Of a stretch of DNA of 64,000 bases, positions 1-8,175 are shown piece after piece. Below the pieces are notes generated by a model, which saw only the letters and a program-made list of their open reading frames with translations, ran no database searches and had not been told where the DNA came from. The DNA is from CANDYO01 sp964627795 (GTDB lineage Bacteria > Pseudomonadota > Alphaproteobacteria > Rickettsiales > CANDYO01): contig CAZVLF010000004.1 in NCBI GenBank assembly GCA_964627795.1, forward strand, positions 97,758-161,757. Direction: 5' to 3'. A program made the translations under genes and the position numbers. How positions within the stretch are numbered: position 1 is the first letter of the stretch; each line of letters begins with the position of its first letter.

Positions 1-477
1 GATCAGTTAGCAGTTTGGGCAGAAAGATTAAATATTCAGTTGGTTAGGGGGGAAGAAAATACTGACCCTGCCAGTGTTGCTTTTAAAGCAGTTAAAAAAG
101 CAATAGAAGAAAATATAGATGTTTTATTTATTGATACAGCAGGTAGGCTTCACAATAAAGAAAACTTGATGGCAGAACTAGCTAAAATAATAAAAGTAAT
201 CAAAAAAGTTGATTCAGAAATTGATCCAGAAATTATTCTCGTTTTAGATGCCACAACAGGCCAGAATGCATTAACTCAAATTGAGAAATTTAAAGAAATA
301 AGCTCAATAGATGGTTTAATAATGACCAAGTTAGATGGAACAGCAAAAGGTGGAATTTTGGTTGCAATTGCCCAAAAATATCAACTACCAATCATTGCTT
401 TAGGTGTTGGCGAAGGAATAAATGACCTAAGGCCATTTGATGGTAAAACTTTTGCCCAAATGTTAGTTGGTTTATAA
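1..477 (+). CDS. ftsY: Signal recognition particle receptor FtsY, C-terminal part (5' end outside window)
   Basis: The reading frame is open from the first base, so the gene starts upstream of the window; 158 C-terminal residues are visible. They carry the end of the SRP-type GTPase NG domain: DTAGR (G3), later TKLDGTAKGG (G4 TKxD), and the closing GVGEGINDLRPF segment typical of FtsY and Ffh. The DLRPFD ending followed by F-A-x-x-L-V-G-L is the usual FtsY end, which separates it from Ffh, where an M domain would follow. FtsY docks ribosome-SRP complexes at the inner membrane for co-translational insertion. The TTG at 40 is not a start, because family sequence continues upstream of it. yhhQ begins 3 bases after the stop, so the two are probably co-transcribed. 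Confidence 0.95.
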   Translation, partial: DQLAVWAERLNIQLVRGEENTDPASVAFKAVKKAIEENIDVLFIDTAGRLHNKENLMAELAKIIKVIKKVDSEIDPEIILVLDATTGQNALTQIEKFKEISSIDGLIMTKLDGTAKGGILVAIAQKYQLPIIALGVGEGINDLRPFDGKTFAQMLVGL

Positions 478-480
478 ATA

Positions 481-1224
481 ATGGATGATTTTCTTATTTT
501 GCCTTTAGTTAGCTATTTGCAGACTTTAAGCGGAGAGACTTTATCTCTTATCTCTTTTGCTGTTGGCGTTACTACAATGTTGCTTATGATGCGCATTTTT
601 GGTCTGGTAGGGCTTTATGTTTATAGCTCAGCTGCAACAATCACGGCAAATATTCAAGTCCTTAAATTAATGACCTTTTCAACTCTCTCTGAGCCAGTTG
701 CTTTAGGTACTGCAACTTTTTCAACAATTTTTCTTTGTAATGATATCATTACCGAGCATTATGGCAAAGAATCAGCTAAAAAAAATGTTTGGCTTAGTTT
801 TACAACTCAAATATTAGTTACAATAACGATGATTTCAGCAATTGGTTTTCCACCTTTTAAACAAGACCAAGCTCATGAAGCAATGAGTCTATTGTTTATG
901 CCAGCGCCAAGGTTATTAATTGCAAGCTTAGCTGCCTTTGTGGTGAGCCAATTATTTAATATATATATATTTGAGAGAATATCTAATTATTTTAAAGAAA
1001 AAATGCTATGGTTAAGAAGTAATGTTGCTCTTATGGTTTCTGAATTAATAGATAATATAATATTTAGTGGACTAGCATGGGTGGTTTTATCACCTCAGCC
1101 AGTATCAATGGAAAGTTTAATTTACACATATATACTTGGAACTTATTTGCTTCGTGTAGTGTTTGCAATCTTCTCAACACCAATTATTTATTGGAGTTAC
1201 TATTTTAAATTAGAGGGAAAATGA
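481..1224 (+). CDS. yhhQ: Queuosine precursor transporter (YhhQ/VUT family)
   Basis: A 247-residue, very hydrophobic protein with about six or seven predicted membrane helices. The segment GLYVYSSAATITANIQ followed by CNDIITEHYGKESAKK matches the DUF165/VUT family of inner-membrane queuosine precursor transporters. E. coli YhhQ imports preQ0/preQ1; relatives in some intracellular bacteria import queuine (family knowledge). The last four bases (ATGA) overlap the start of tgt, so the importer and the enzyme that inserts the imported base are translationally coupled. That context strongly supports the role. The substrate (preQ1 or queuine) is not given by this sequence, but the adjacent Tgt suggests queuine. 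Confidence 0.9.
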   Translation: MDDFLILPLVSYLQTLSGETLSLISFAVGVTTMLLMMRIFGLVGLYVYSSAATITANIQVLKLMTFSTLSEPVALGTATFSTIFLCNDIITEHYGKESAKKNVWLSFTTQILVTITMISAIGFPPFKQDQAHEAMSLLFMPAPRLLIASLAAFVVSQLFNIYIFERISNYFKEKMLWLRSNVALMVSELIDNIIFSGLAWVVLSPQPVSMESLIYTYILGTYLLRVVFAIFSTPIIYWSYYFKLEGK

Positions 1225-2405
1225 CTAATTTTAGCTTTAAATTTTATCATCCTAATCCTAGCAAGAAAGCACGCTTAGGTGAACTTAATACACCTAATGG
1301 GAATGTAATGACCCCAGCCTTTATTTTTTGTGCAACCAAGGCTGCTATTAAGGGAGTAAACCCACAACAAATGAAAGAAGAAGGAACTCAATTTATTCTT
1401 TCTAATACTTATCATTTAATGCTTCAACCAGGGCCTGATATTATTGAAAAAGCAGGGGGATTGCATAAATTTATGGGTTGGAAAGGCCCAATGCTTACCG
1501 ATTCAGGTGGATTTCAAATTTTTAGTCTTGGTCATGGATCAGTTGCATCTGAAATAAAAGGGAAAAGATTTACTGATCGTCCAAAAACATTGTTAAAAAT
1601 TACTGAAGAGGGAGCTAAATTTCGTTCTTATATCGATGGTAAGACATATTTTCTTTCCCCTGAGAGGTCTATAGAAATTCAGAGAAAATTAGGGCCTGAT
1701 TTTGTGGTTGTATTAGATGAATGTACTCCGTTTCATGTTGATAAAAAATATACTTATAATTCTATGAAAATGAGCCATAGATGGGCAGTTAGAAGCCTAG
1801 AAGAATTTAAAAAATTTGATAATAACACCCAAAAACTTTACGGAATAATACAAGGCGGAGTATATACAGACCTTAGAAAAGAAAGTTGTAATTTTGTTAA
1901 CAGCCAGCCATTCTTTGGGCATGCTATTGGAGGTTCACTCGGAGCTAGTAAAGAACAAATGCATGAAGTGGTATCTTTAACCATGGAAATTCTTGATAAA
2001 TCACGCCCAATTCACTTACTTGGGATTGGAGGAATCTCAGATATATTTAATGGAGTAGAGCAAGGAATTGATACATTCGATTGTGTTCATCCAACCCGTC
2101 TTGCAAGACATGGTGGAGCTTTAGCAAGGCCTGAGAATAATAATGGTGTAAAAGAGCATATTAATTTAAATAATAGCCAATTTAAAAAAGACTATACACC
2201 TATAGAGCCTGATTGTGAATGTTATACTTGTAAAAACCATACTAAAGCATATTTGCATCATTTGCTTAAAGCTAAAGAATTGCTTGCAGCAAGTTTGATC
2301 TCAATTCATAATATAAATTATATCAATAGATTAATGGCAAGTATTAGGAATGCAATCAAAGAAGATAGACTTGCTGAAGAAAAGAAAAAATGGATAAGAT
2401 GTTAA
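1221..2405 (+). CDS. tgt: tRNA-guanine(34) transglycosylase, probably queuine-accepting
   Basis: A 394-residue Tgt that exchanges G34 of GUN-anticodon tRNAs for a 7-deazaguanine base. Visible: TDSGGFQIF with the catalytic Asp93/94 region, substrate-pocket D166-E167-C168, nucleophile Asp287 in GIDTFDC, and zinc ligands C332, C334, C337 and H363. The notable part is residues 237-243: where E. coli has GGLAVGEPK, this protein has GGSLGASK, one residue shorter and without the Val (Val233 in Zymomonas numbering) that blocks queuine's cyclopentene ring in preQ1-specific bacterial enzymes. Eukaryotic and chlamydial queuine-using enzymes have small residues here. The insertion LLKITEEGAKFRSY is also reminiscent of chlamydial Tgt. 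The start overlaps yhhQ by 4 bases. The Tgt assignment is sure; queuine preference is inference. Confidence 0.96.
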   Translation: MTNFSFKFYHPNPSKKARLGELNTPNGNVMTPAFIFCATKAAIKGVNPQQMKEEGTQFILSNTYHLMLQPGPDIIEKAGGLHKFMGWKGPMLTDSGGFQIFSLGHGSVASEIKGKRFTDRPKTLLKITEEGAKFRSYIDGKTYFLSPERSIEIQRKLGPDFVVVLDECTPFHVDKKYTYNSMKMSHRWAVRSLEEFKKFDNNTQKLYGIIQGGVYTDLRKESCNFVNSQPFFGHAIGGSLGASKEQMHEVVSLTMEILDKSRPIHLLGIGGISDIFNGVEQGIDTFDCVHPTRLARHGGALARPENNNGVKEHINLNNSQFKKDYTPIEPDCECYTCKNHTKAYLHHLLKAKELLAASLISIHNINYINRLMASIRNAIKEDRLAEEKKKWIRC

Positions 2406-2956
2406 TAGAGGTTTTTGCATATTTTCCTACTCTAAGATTAGATAATGGAATAATATTACGTGAAATTAAGCTCGATCACGATTATCGAGACTTTTATAAA
2501 TATATTACTCACCCTGAAGTAGCTCATTACTTGCCCGCTGATGATATTCCTTCTAATGAAGATAATGCCAAAATAGAGCTTGGTTACTGGGCAAAATTAT
2601 TTACTTACCGCTCAAGCATATACTGGGCAATTGTAGATGAAAATACTAATAAAATAATAGGAACTGCTGGGTTTAATTTTTGGAATCACGAGCAGCGAAG
2701 AGCAGAAATAAGTTATGACCTTAATTACGACTTTTGGGGAAAAGGTATAATGACCAAAACTATTAAAGCAATTTCAGATTTTGCTTTAAATAACATGCAA
2801 GTGCAAAGAATTCAGGCAACTGTAGCAATAGATAATTTTTCTTCAATAAAAGTACTTGAGAAAAGTGGTTATATGCGAGAAGGAATTTTACATAAATATG
2901 GAATTTTAGGTGGTAAAACTTATGATTTTTATATGTATGCCCGAACTAAAAGCTAA
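2390..2956 (+). CDS. GNAT-family N-acetyltransferase (RimJ/RimL-like)
   Basis: A 188-residue GNAT protein of the RimJ/RimL type (Acetyltransf_3). It has the long N-terminal strand-helix unit (LRLDNGIILREIK), the acetyl-CoA loop region LNYDFWGKGIMTKTIKAI (about residues 114-131), then ATVAIDNFSSIKVLEKSGYMREG, the usual C-terminal signature in which the Asn and Ser-Val-Leu contact the substrate end. Such enzymes acetylate protein N-termini, ribosomal proteins or small molecules, and the substrate cannot be told from sequence. It overlaps the 3' end of tgt by 16 bases, so it belongs to the yhhQ-tgt transcript. A second in-frame ATG at 2399 is an equally possible start. Confidence 0.85.
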   Translation: MDKMLIEVFAYFPTLRLDNGIILREIKLDHDYRDFYKYITHPEVAHYLPADDIPSNEDNAKIELGYWAKLFTYRSSIYWAIVDENTNKIIGTAGFNFWNHEQRRAEISYDLNYDFWGKGIMTKTIKAISDFALNNMQVQRIQATVAIDNFSSIKVLEKSGYMREGILHKYGILGGKTYDFYMYARTKS

Positions 2957-3038
2957 ATTATTGAGATTTACTTGTTCCTCTTTATAATTAAATTAAATCT
3001 AGTATAATTTGTTAAATAGTATAATTATTTTAAAAACA

Positions 3039-3332
3039 ATGAATCAAACTATAACTAAAAACACCCTTGCTAAAGAAGTTTTTTATCATACAGGTATACC
3101 TGTAAGTATTGCAGAAGATATTGTTGAAAATATGTTTGAGCTAATTATTGAACATACCGCTAAAGAGGGAGAAGTAAAGCTAGCAAATTTTGGTACATTT
3201 TCTGCTAAAGAAAAGAAAGCAAGATTGGGGAGGAATTTAAACACTAAAGAATCAGTAATGATAACTTCAAGAAAGGTAGTTAGTTTTAGGCCTTCTTTAA
3301 ATTTAAAGCAGGTGATCAATGAAGAAATCTGA
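3039..3332 (+). CDS. ihfA: Integration host factor subunit alpha (HU/IHF family)
   Basis: A 97-residue HU/IHF-fold DNA-bending protein. It has the dimerisation helices (TKNTLAKEVFYHTGIPV...), the GEVKLANFGTFSAKEKKARLGRN core, and the arm segment ending VSFRPSLNLKQVIN. In the arm the typical IHF-alpha R-N-x-K/N-T pattern (GRNLNTKESV) precedes ITSRKVVSFRPS. The length and the merR-like gene following directly match the alphaproteobacterial ihfA locus. The ATG at 3039 is chosen over an upstream in-frame TTG at 3009, which would add ten non-conserved residues. It overlaps the next gene by 14 bases. HU is the alternative, but the context favours IhfA. Confidence 0.85.
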   Translation: MNQTITKNTLAKEVFYHTGIPVSIAEDIVENMFELIIEHTAKEGEVKLANFGTFSAKEKKARLGRNLNTKESVMITSRKVVSFRPSLNLKQVINEEI

Positions 3333-3711
3333 TAATGCTTTAAAAACAATAGGTGAAGTTGCAGAGATTGTTGAAGTTCCAACGCATGTGCTTAGGTTTT
3401 GGGAAACCAAATTTGGTAATATTAAGCCGGTTAAATATAATAACCGTAGATATTATGATTTAAAAAATATTGAAATAATTGCTACAATAAAAAAAATACT
3501 TTATGAAGATAATTTAACAATTAGCGAAGCAGCTGATTTATTAAAGAAAAAATCTTTTGAAAATAAAGCTAATTCAAGTAATCAACTACAGCAGCTTACT
3601 CTTTTTGAAAGCCATAAGTATGATACTGAAGATAGCCTCAATATTCTTACAGGGGTTAGAAATAAGCTACTTGAAGCAAAGAATAAATTAAATGTACTTT
3701 TACAAAAATGA
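3319..3711 (+). CDS. MerR-family transcriptional regulator
   Basis: A 130-residue regulator. Residues 10-55 form a MerR winged helix-turn-helix (TIGEVAEIVEVPTHVLRFWETKF, then a YYDLKNIEII wing), followed by a short helical stretch with TISEAADLLKKK and a C-terminal coiled-coil-like dimerisation helix (LTGVRNKLLEAKNKLNVLLQ). No cysteine cluster for metal binding is visible, and no cobalamin or drug-binding domain is present. Small MerR proteins of this kind directly follow ihfA in many alphaproteobacteria; their targets are poorly known. It overlaps ihfA (14 bases) and recG (20 bases), so the three genes form one tightly packed unit. Confidence 0.85.
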   Translation: MKKSDNALKTIGEVAEIVEVPTHVLRFWETKFGNIKPVKYNNRRYYDLKNIEIIATIKKILYEDNLTISEAADLLKKKSFENKANSSNQLQQLTLFESHKYDTEDSLNILTGVRNKLLEAKNKLNVLLQK

Positions 3712-5788
3712 GTTAACGAGTATACCAGGAGTTGGAGAGAAAGCTGTTGAAGCACTAAATAGGCTTCATATATATACTCCAGCTGATTTGCTTTTTCATT
3801 TTCCAAGTCAAATTCTTAAAAAGAAACTATATACTCCAATATTTTATATTAATCATGATGATAATGTAATCTTAAGGCTAAGAATATTAGATATTGATCA
3901 GCCAAATAACATTTATAGATCTAGAAAAAAAGCATTTAATATATATTGCGAAAATGAAACTGGCAGAATTAATCTTTGTTATTTTAATTATTTTCCTCAG
4001 TATCTCTTAAATTGGGCTAAAAAAGGGGAAGAGATTATTGTTATAGGAAAAGTAGATATATATAATAAGATTAAGCAAATTGCTCATCCAGAAGTTTTAA
4101 ATCCTTTAAATCAAAATATTAAGATATCACCTACGGAAGTTATATATCCTCTTACCTATGGCATAGTAAATAAGCAGCTACAAAAATTTATTAAGTGGAG
4201 TTTAGAAGGCTTATCTCAACTAGAAGAGTGGATAGATGCTAGTGTTTTAATAGAAAATGATTGGCCTAGTTTTTATAATGCACTTAAGAAAATTCATTAT
4301 TCCGAAGATATGAATCAAGTTCTACCTTATTCTAAAGAAAGACAAAGAATAGCATATGATGAGTTGCTTGCTACCCAATTAATGGTTAACATGCTTCGCC
4401 AATATAAGGAAAGCCATAGCGGAAGATCTGTGATTGGAACAGAAGAAATTTATCAGCAATTCTTATTAAACTTACCTTTTGAGTTAACACAAGCGCAGAA
4501 ACAAGCGATAAATGATATATTTACTGATCAGAAGAAAAAAAGAAGAATGTCTCGATTGGTTCAAGGAGATGTAGGAAGTGGAAAGACGGTAGTTTCATTT
4601 GCCGCAATGATTAATGCAGCAGAAGCAAAAATTCAATCAGTTCTTATGGCTCCTACCGATGTGCTTGCAACCCAGCATTACTTAAGTTTTGATAAATATT
4701 GTAAAGATTTACCCTTAAAATATGCATTACTCACGGGTAAGACTAAACTCAAGGAAAGAAAGAAGATTTTTGAGGGTTTAATATCAGGCGAGCTTGATAT
4801 CCTTATAGGAACTCATGCAGTTTTTCAGGAAAAAGTAGCATTTAAAGATTTAGGGCTAGTTGTTATTGATGAGCAGCATAGATTTGGTGTAAATCAAAGG
4901 ATGGCATTAGTTAGTAAAGGAAATGAAGCTGATTTATTAATTATGTCTGCTACTCCTATTCCAAGAAGCCTAAGCTTAGCTCTTTATGGAGATATGGATG
5001 TTACAAGAATAACTGAGAAGCCTAAAAATAGAATAAAAATAAAAACTTCAGTTTTATCTCAAGCAAAAGTTGATGAAATTATTCTATCTTTAGAGAGAGT
5101 TTTAAATGAAGAAGGTAAGATTTACTGGGTTTGTCCATTAGTTAATGAAAATGAGGATCAGCCAGAATCTGAATTAAATAAAACTTCAGTAGAAAAAAGA
5201 ATGCAGATATTATCTGAAAAATTTCCTGGAATGGTTGGGATTGTTCATGGTCAGCTTGATGCTAATAACAAGCAGGAAGCCATAAAAAAATTTATTGAAG
5301 GTGAATATAAAATTTTGGTTGCCACAACCGTAATTGAGGTGGGAGTAGATGTTCCAGATGCAACAGTAATTATTATAGAAAATGCTGAGACTTTTGGCCT
5401 CTCTCAACTACATCAACTTAGAGGAAGAGTGGGAAGAGGCGATAAACCTTCACATTGTATTCTTCTTTTTAAGCCTCCAATAAGTAATGTAACCTGGCAA
5501 AGACTAAAAATTATGAAAGAAAGCGAGGATGGGTTTTTATTGGCAGAAGAGGATTTAAAAATTCGTGGTAGTGGAGATATAATAGGAACTAAGCAAAGTG
5601 GAATGCCAAGTTTTAAAACGGTAGATTTTTTAATTCATCATAATTTAATAGCAGCAGCAAATGCTCAAGCAAAAAGAATCTTAAGCCAAGATAGTCAGCT
5701 TAAAATGCCTATTAATAGAAAATATCATGACCTTATCAATCTTTTTGGTTTTAGCAAAAACCTCTCTGACATGATGCATTTAAGTTAG
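3692..5788 (+). CDS. recG: ATP-dependent DNA helicase RecG
   Basis: A 698-residue RecG, normal length. The N-terminal wedge/OB region starts with TSIPGVGEKAVEALNRL and has the branch-binding domain over about residues 60-150. Helicase domain 1 has Walker A GDVGSGKT (about residue 292) and the DEQH box in VVIDEQHRFGV (about 392). Domain 2 has ATTVIEVGVDVPDATV and LRGRVGRG, and the C-terminus has the RecG-type SGDIIGTKQSG. RecG regresses stalled replication forks and branch-migrates Holliday junctions and R-loops. The start ATG at 3692 lies inside the merR gene, implying coupled translation. A promoter region for nrdB follows. Confidence 0.97.
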   Translation: MYFYKNELTSIPGVGEKAVEALNRLHIYTPADLLFHFPSQILKKKLYTPIFYINHDDNVILRLRILDIDQPNNIYRSRKKAFNIYCENETGRINLCYFNYFPQYLLNWAKKGEEIIVIGKVDIYNKIKQIAHPEVLNPLNQNIKISPTEVIYPLTYGIVNKQLQKFIKWSLEGLSQLEEWIDASVLIENDWPSFYNALKKIHYSEDMNQVLPYSKERQRIAYDELLATQLMVNMLRQYKESHSGRSVIGTEEIYQQFLLNLPFELTQAQKQAINDIFTDQKKKRRMSRLVQGDVGSGKTVVSFAAMINAAEAKIQSVLMAPTDVLATQHYLSFDKYCKDLPLKYALLTGKTKLKERKKIFEGLISGELDILIGTHAVFQEKVAFKDLGLVVIDEQHRFGVNQRMALVSKGNEADLLIMSATPIPRSLSLALYGDMDVTRITEKPKNRIKIKTSVLSQAKVDEIILSLERVLNEEGKIYWVCPLVNENEDQPESELNKTSVEKRMQILSEKFPGMVGIVHGQLDANNKQEAIKKFIEGEYKILVATTVIEVGVDVPDATVIIIENAETFGLSQLHQLRGRVGRGDKPSHCILLFKPPISNVTWQRLKIMKESEDGFLLAEEDLKIRGSGDIIGTKQSGMPSFKTVDFLIHHNLIAAANAQAKRILSQDSQLKMPINRKYHDLINLFGFSKNLSDMMHLS

Positions 5789-5819
5789 AAAATTTTTATT
5801 CCCTCTCAAAGCAGCAGAA

Positions 5820-5867
5820 ATACTATATATTGTGTTATATATGAAAAATAAACACAATATATATTGA
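5820..5867 (+). promoter_or_regulatory. Paired NrdR boxes upstream of nrdB
   Basis: Two 16-bp AT-rich imperfect palindromes resemble the NrdR-box consensus ACAC(w)ATATAT(w)GTGT. Box 1 at 5820-5835 (ATACTATATATTGTGT) matches at nearly every position; box 2 at 5852-5867 (ACACAATATATATTGA) has about two mismatches. They start 32 bp apart, close to three helical turns, the spacing known for NrdR operators, and they end just upstream of the -35 element. NrdR represses ribonucleotide reductase genes when dATP is high, so this is the expected control of nrdB. Confidence 0.7.
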
Positions 5868-5873
5868 TTTATA

Positions 5874-5902
5874 TAGACAATAATTTTGTTTGAATTTATA
5901 AT
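5874..5902 (+). promoter_or_regulatory. Sigma-70-type promoter of nrdB
   Basis: A -35 element TAGACA (5874-5879, five of six consensus bases) and a perfect -10 TATAAT (5897-5902) are separated by 17 bp. They sit 36 bp upstream of the nrdB start and immediately downstream of the two NrdR boxes, an arrangement that lets bound NrdR occlude polymerase. Confidence 0.65.
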
Positions 5903-5937
5903 ATGGGTAAACAAAATTGACAAAAATGAGGGGAACC

Positions 5938-6918
5938 ATGTCATTACTAGATGCAAAACCAATCTATAAACCTTTTGATTATCCATGGGCATATGAAGCT
6001 TGGCATATTCAACAAAAAATTCATTGGCTGCCAGAAGAAGTACAATTATCTGATGATGTAAAAGATTGGAAGAAAAATCTTACTGCAGGTGAAAAGCATC
6101 TATTAACCCAAATATTTAGATTTTTTACTCAAGCAGATATTGAAGTTAATAACTGTTATATGAAACATTATGCAAAAGTGTTCCAACCTACTGAAGTGCA
6201 AATGATGCTATCAGCTTTTTCTAATATGGAAACTGTTCATATTGCTGCTTATTCTTATTTGTTAGATACAATTGGAATGCCAGAAACAGAATATCAAGCA
6301 TTCTTAAAGTATAAGGAAATGAAAGACAAATATGATTACATGCATAAATTTAACACCAATACTCCTAGAGATATTGCTATAACTTTAGCAGTATTTGGTG
6401 CTTTCACTGAAGGCTTGCAACTTTTTTCTTCATTTGCAATTCTTCTTAATTTCCAACGTTTTAACAAAATGAAAGGAATGGGACAAATTGTTACTTGGTC
6501 CGTGAGGGATGAAACTTTACACACCAATTCAATAATTCGTTTATTTAAAACTTTCATTCAGGAAAATCCTGAAGTATGGACTGAAGAGTTAAGAAGCGTG
6601 CTTTATGAAGCTTGTGCAACTATTGTTCATTTTGAAGATGCATTTATCGAGCTTGCTTTTGAGGTAGGAGATATTCAAGGTCTAACTGCAAGAGAAGTTA
6701 AGAGATACATAAGATATATAGCTGACCGCCGCTTAATGCAACTAGGTTTAAAAGAAATTTATATGGTAGAAAATAACCCTCTTCCATGGTTAGACGAAAT
6801 TCTTAATGGGGTGGAACATGCAAATTTCTTTGAAAATAGAGTAACAGAATATACTAAAGCTGCAACTACAGGTACTTGGGAAGAAGTATTTGAAGCTATG
6901 GATGCAAGTGCTGCATAA
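5938..6918 (+). CDS. nrdB: Class Ia ribonucleoside-diphosphate reductase beta subunit
   Basis: A 326-residue NrdB supplying the radical for reduction of ribonucleotides to deoxyribonucleotides. The first metal ligands are D67 (QADIE), E98 and H101 (METVH), and the radical Tyr is Y105, with the same D-31-E-3-H-4-Y spacing as E. coli D84/E115/H118/Y122. The second metal half-site lies in AFTEG and RDETLHTN. Because Tyr is present, it is not the chlamydial Phe-type (class Ic) enzyme. The start is the ATG at 5938, with Shine-Dalgarno GAGGGG at 5928-5933; in-frame TTG 5917 and ATG 5926 lie before that site. nrdA is not adjacent. A terminator follows, so it appears monocistronic and NrdR-controlled. 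Confidence 0.95.
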   Translation: MSLLDAKPIYKPFDYPWAYEAWHIQQKIHWLPEEVQLSDDVKDWKKNLTAGEKHLLTQIFRFFTQADIEVNNCYMKHYAKVFQPTEVQMMLSAFSNMETVHIAAYSYLLDTIGMPETEYQAFLKYKEMKDKYDYMHKFNTNTPRDIAITLAVFGAFTEGLQLFSSFAILLNFQRFNKMKGMGQIVTWSVRDETLHTNSIIRLFKTFIQENPEVWTEELRSVLYEACATIVHFEDAFIELAFEVGDIQGLTAREVKRYIRYIADRRLMQLGLKEIYMVENNPLPWLDEILNGVEHANFFENRVTEYTKAATTGTWEEVFEAMDASAA

Positions 6919-6953
6919 AGCTTCACTAAATGCATAAAGAGGTTTTTTAGCAT

Positions 6954-6988
6954 AAAATAAGGGGAGTGATAATCGCTTCCCTTATTTT
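6954..6988 (+). terminator. Rho-independent terminator of nrdB
   Basis: The stem pairs 6954-6966 (AAAATAAGGGGAG) with 6976-6988 (CTTCCCTTATTTT), a 13-bp stem with one G-T pair, a 9-base loop and a T-rich 3' arm. It lies 35 bases after the nrdB stop. Confidence 0.75.
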
Positions 6989-7022
6989 CTATAATTTAAC
7001 TATATAGTATAAACTATCGTTT

Positions 7023-7350
7023 TTAGATAAGATCTAAATTAGCACCAATAAAAGTTGTTGCTACTTTAATAGCGGCTCCAGGAAAACCACCTAAGATTGC
7101 TCCGAGAATTGCTACGGATGTTTCCATTTTTATATAAGTACCACACATCGTTTTCATTAGAAATAGCTTGGTTATCTAAAATATTTCCTAATCCAAATGC
7201 AGAAATAGCAACTCCCGCTCCTATTAAAGATGAGATTGCAGAATTGCCGATTGCTCCTCCTATCACTCCTCATAAGATTGCTACTGTAAAAGGATCTACG
7301 ATAGAGTTACAAGACTTGGTTGCTATATTTAATATGATTTATTCTTCTTG
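7023..7350 (-). pseudogene. Decayed glycine-rich hydrophobic small-protein gene
   Basis: On the minus strand three pieces appear to be one broken reading frame. Upstream is a short open stretch (about 7350-7270; residues like NSIVDPFTVAIL) ending in an in-frame TGA. It continues from 7266 as GVIGGAIGNSAISSLIGAG and onward to about 7130. After a run of five A near 7130 the similar glycine-zipper text GAILGGFPGAA resumes in another frame (ATG 7127 to stop 7023, 34 residues). Deleting one A would join the last two parts. Gly-Ala zipper helices of this type occur in bacteriocin-like and membrane-inserting peptides, but no family is recognised. Alternatively these are two separate small peptides; no good ribosome-binding site is seen for either. 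Confidence 0.35.
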
Positions 7351-7464
7351 GTTTTAATCTAGCAGTTAATTACACAAATGGCACAGTAATTTTAGCCATA
7401 TTGGATGGATTGTTGTAAATAGTAAATTTATGCTAAAATAGGGTGTATCTATAAATAATAAGCT

Positions 7465-8175
7465 TTATTTTCTAAATACAATAAAATAATTGTTGCTCAC
7501 ATTTTTAGTTAAGTGCCATTTATTATGTATAAGAGAAAAGCCTAAACCTTGTAAATCTATCAAATTACCTCCTATAGATTCAGCAATTTTAACAATTTCA
7601 GAAGGCTTAGCAAATTTAGACCAATCATGTGTTCCTTTCGGTACCCAATTAAGTATATATTCTGCAGCAATAATTGATTCAAGGTAAGATTTGATAGTTT
7701 TATTCATAGTGGAGAATATAATAATTCCACCATCTTCAACTAAAGAAAAACAAGTGCGAACAAAAAATTCTAAATTCTCCACATGTTCAACAATCTCTAA
7801 TGCTAGTACTAATTTGAATTTCTTATCCTTAATTTTTTCAGCAAGCACTGCTTGATAATTTATATTTAGCCCAACTTTTGCAGCATGAGATTTAGCAACT
7901 TCAATATTAATTTTGCTTGCATCAATGCCAGTGACATTAAAATTTAATCGAGCCAAATTTTCACATACTAAGCCTCCTCCACAGCCGATATCAAGCGTTT
8001 TGATATCTTGGAAATTAAGAGAGGGAAACATGTTTTTACATTGATTGAGTATATATTCTATACGCACAGGATTAAGCTGGTGCAAAGGCTTGAATTTACC
8101 ATTTGGATTCCACCACTCATTGGCCATTAACTCAAATTTCTTAATTTCACTTTCAGATTTAGTGGTTGGCTTCAT
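7465..8175 (-). CDS. ubiG: Ubiquinone biosynthesis O-methyltransferase UbiG
   Basis: A 236-residue class I SAM methyltransferase. The N-terminus ELMANEWWNPNGKFKPLHQLNPVR is the UbiG signature, followed by the SAM-binding LDIGCGGGLVCENLA and the acidic loop GIDAS. UbiG performs both O-methylations of ubiquinone biosynthesis at the inner-membrane surface. The start is taken as ATG 8175; an upstream TTG at 8190 in the same frame adds five residues and is less likely. The gene overlaps the 3' end of the upstream adaptor gene by 17 bases, so the two share a transcript although no functional link is obvious. Confidence 0.93.
   Translation of the reverse strand: MKPTTKSESEIKKFELMANEWWNPNGKFKPLHQLNPVRIEYILNQCKNMFPSLNFQDIKTLDIGCGGGLVCENLARLNFNVTGIDASKINIEVAKSHAAKVGLNINYQAVLAEKIKDKKFKLVLALEIVEHVENLEFFVRTCFSLVEDGGIIIFSTMNKTIKSYLESIIAAEYILNWVPKGTHDWSKFAKPSEIVKIAESIGGNLIDLQGLGFSLIHNKWHLTKNVSNNYFIVFRK

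Noticed and set aside
5780..5992. A minus-strand open frame of 70 codons over the nrdB promoter
   Set aside because: It covers the NrdR boxes, the promoter and the nrdB start, and its hydrophobic composition is what AT-rich DNA gives by chance.
7266..7350. Recoding of TGA as tryptophan to explain the in-frame TGA
   Set aside because: TGA serves as a normal stop for yhhQ, glyQ and other genes in this window, so the code is standard and decay is simpler.
7097..7357. A plus-strand open frame of 86 codons opposite the glycine-rich remnant
   Set aside because: Its proline/alanine-rich text is the reverse complement of the glycine-rich repeats; no ribosome-binding site or family.
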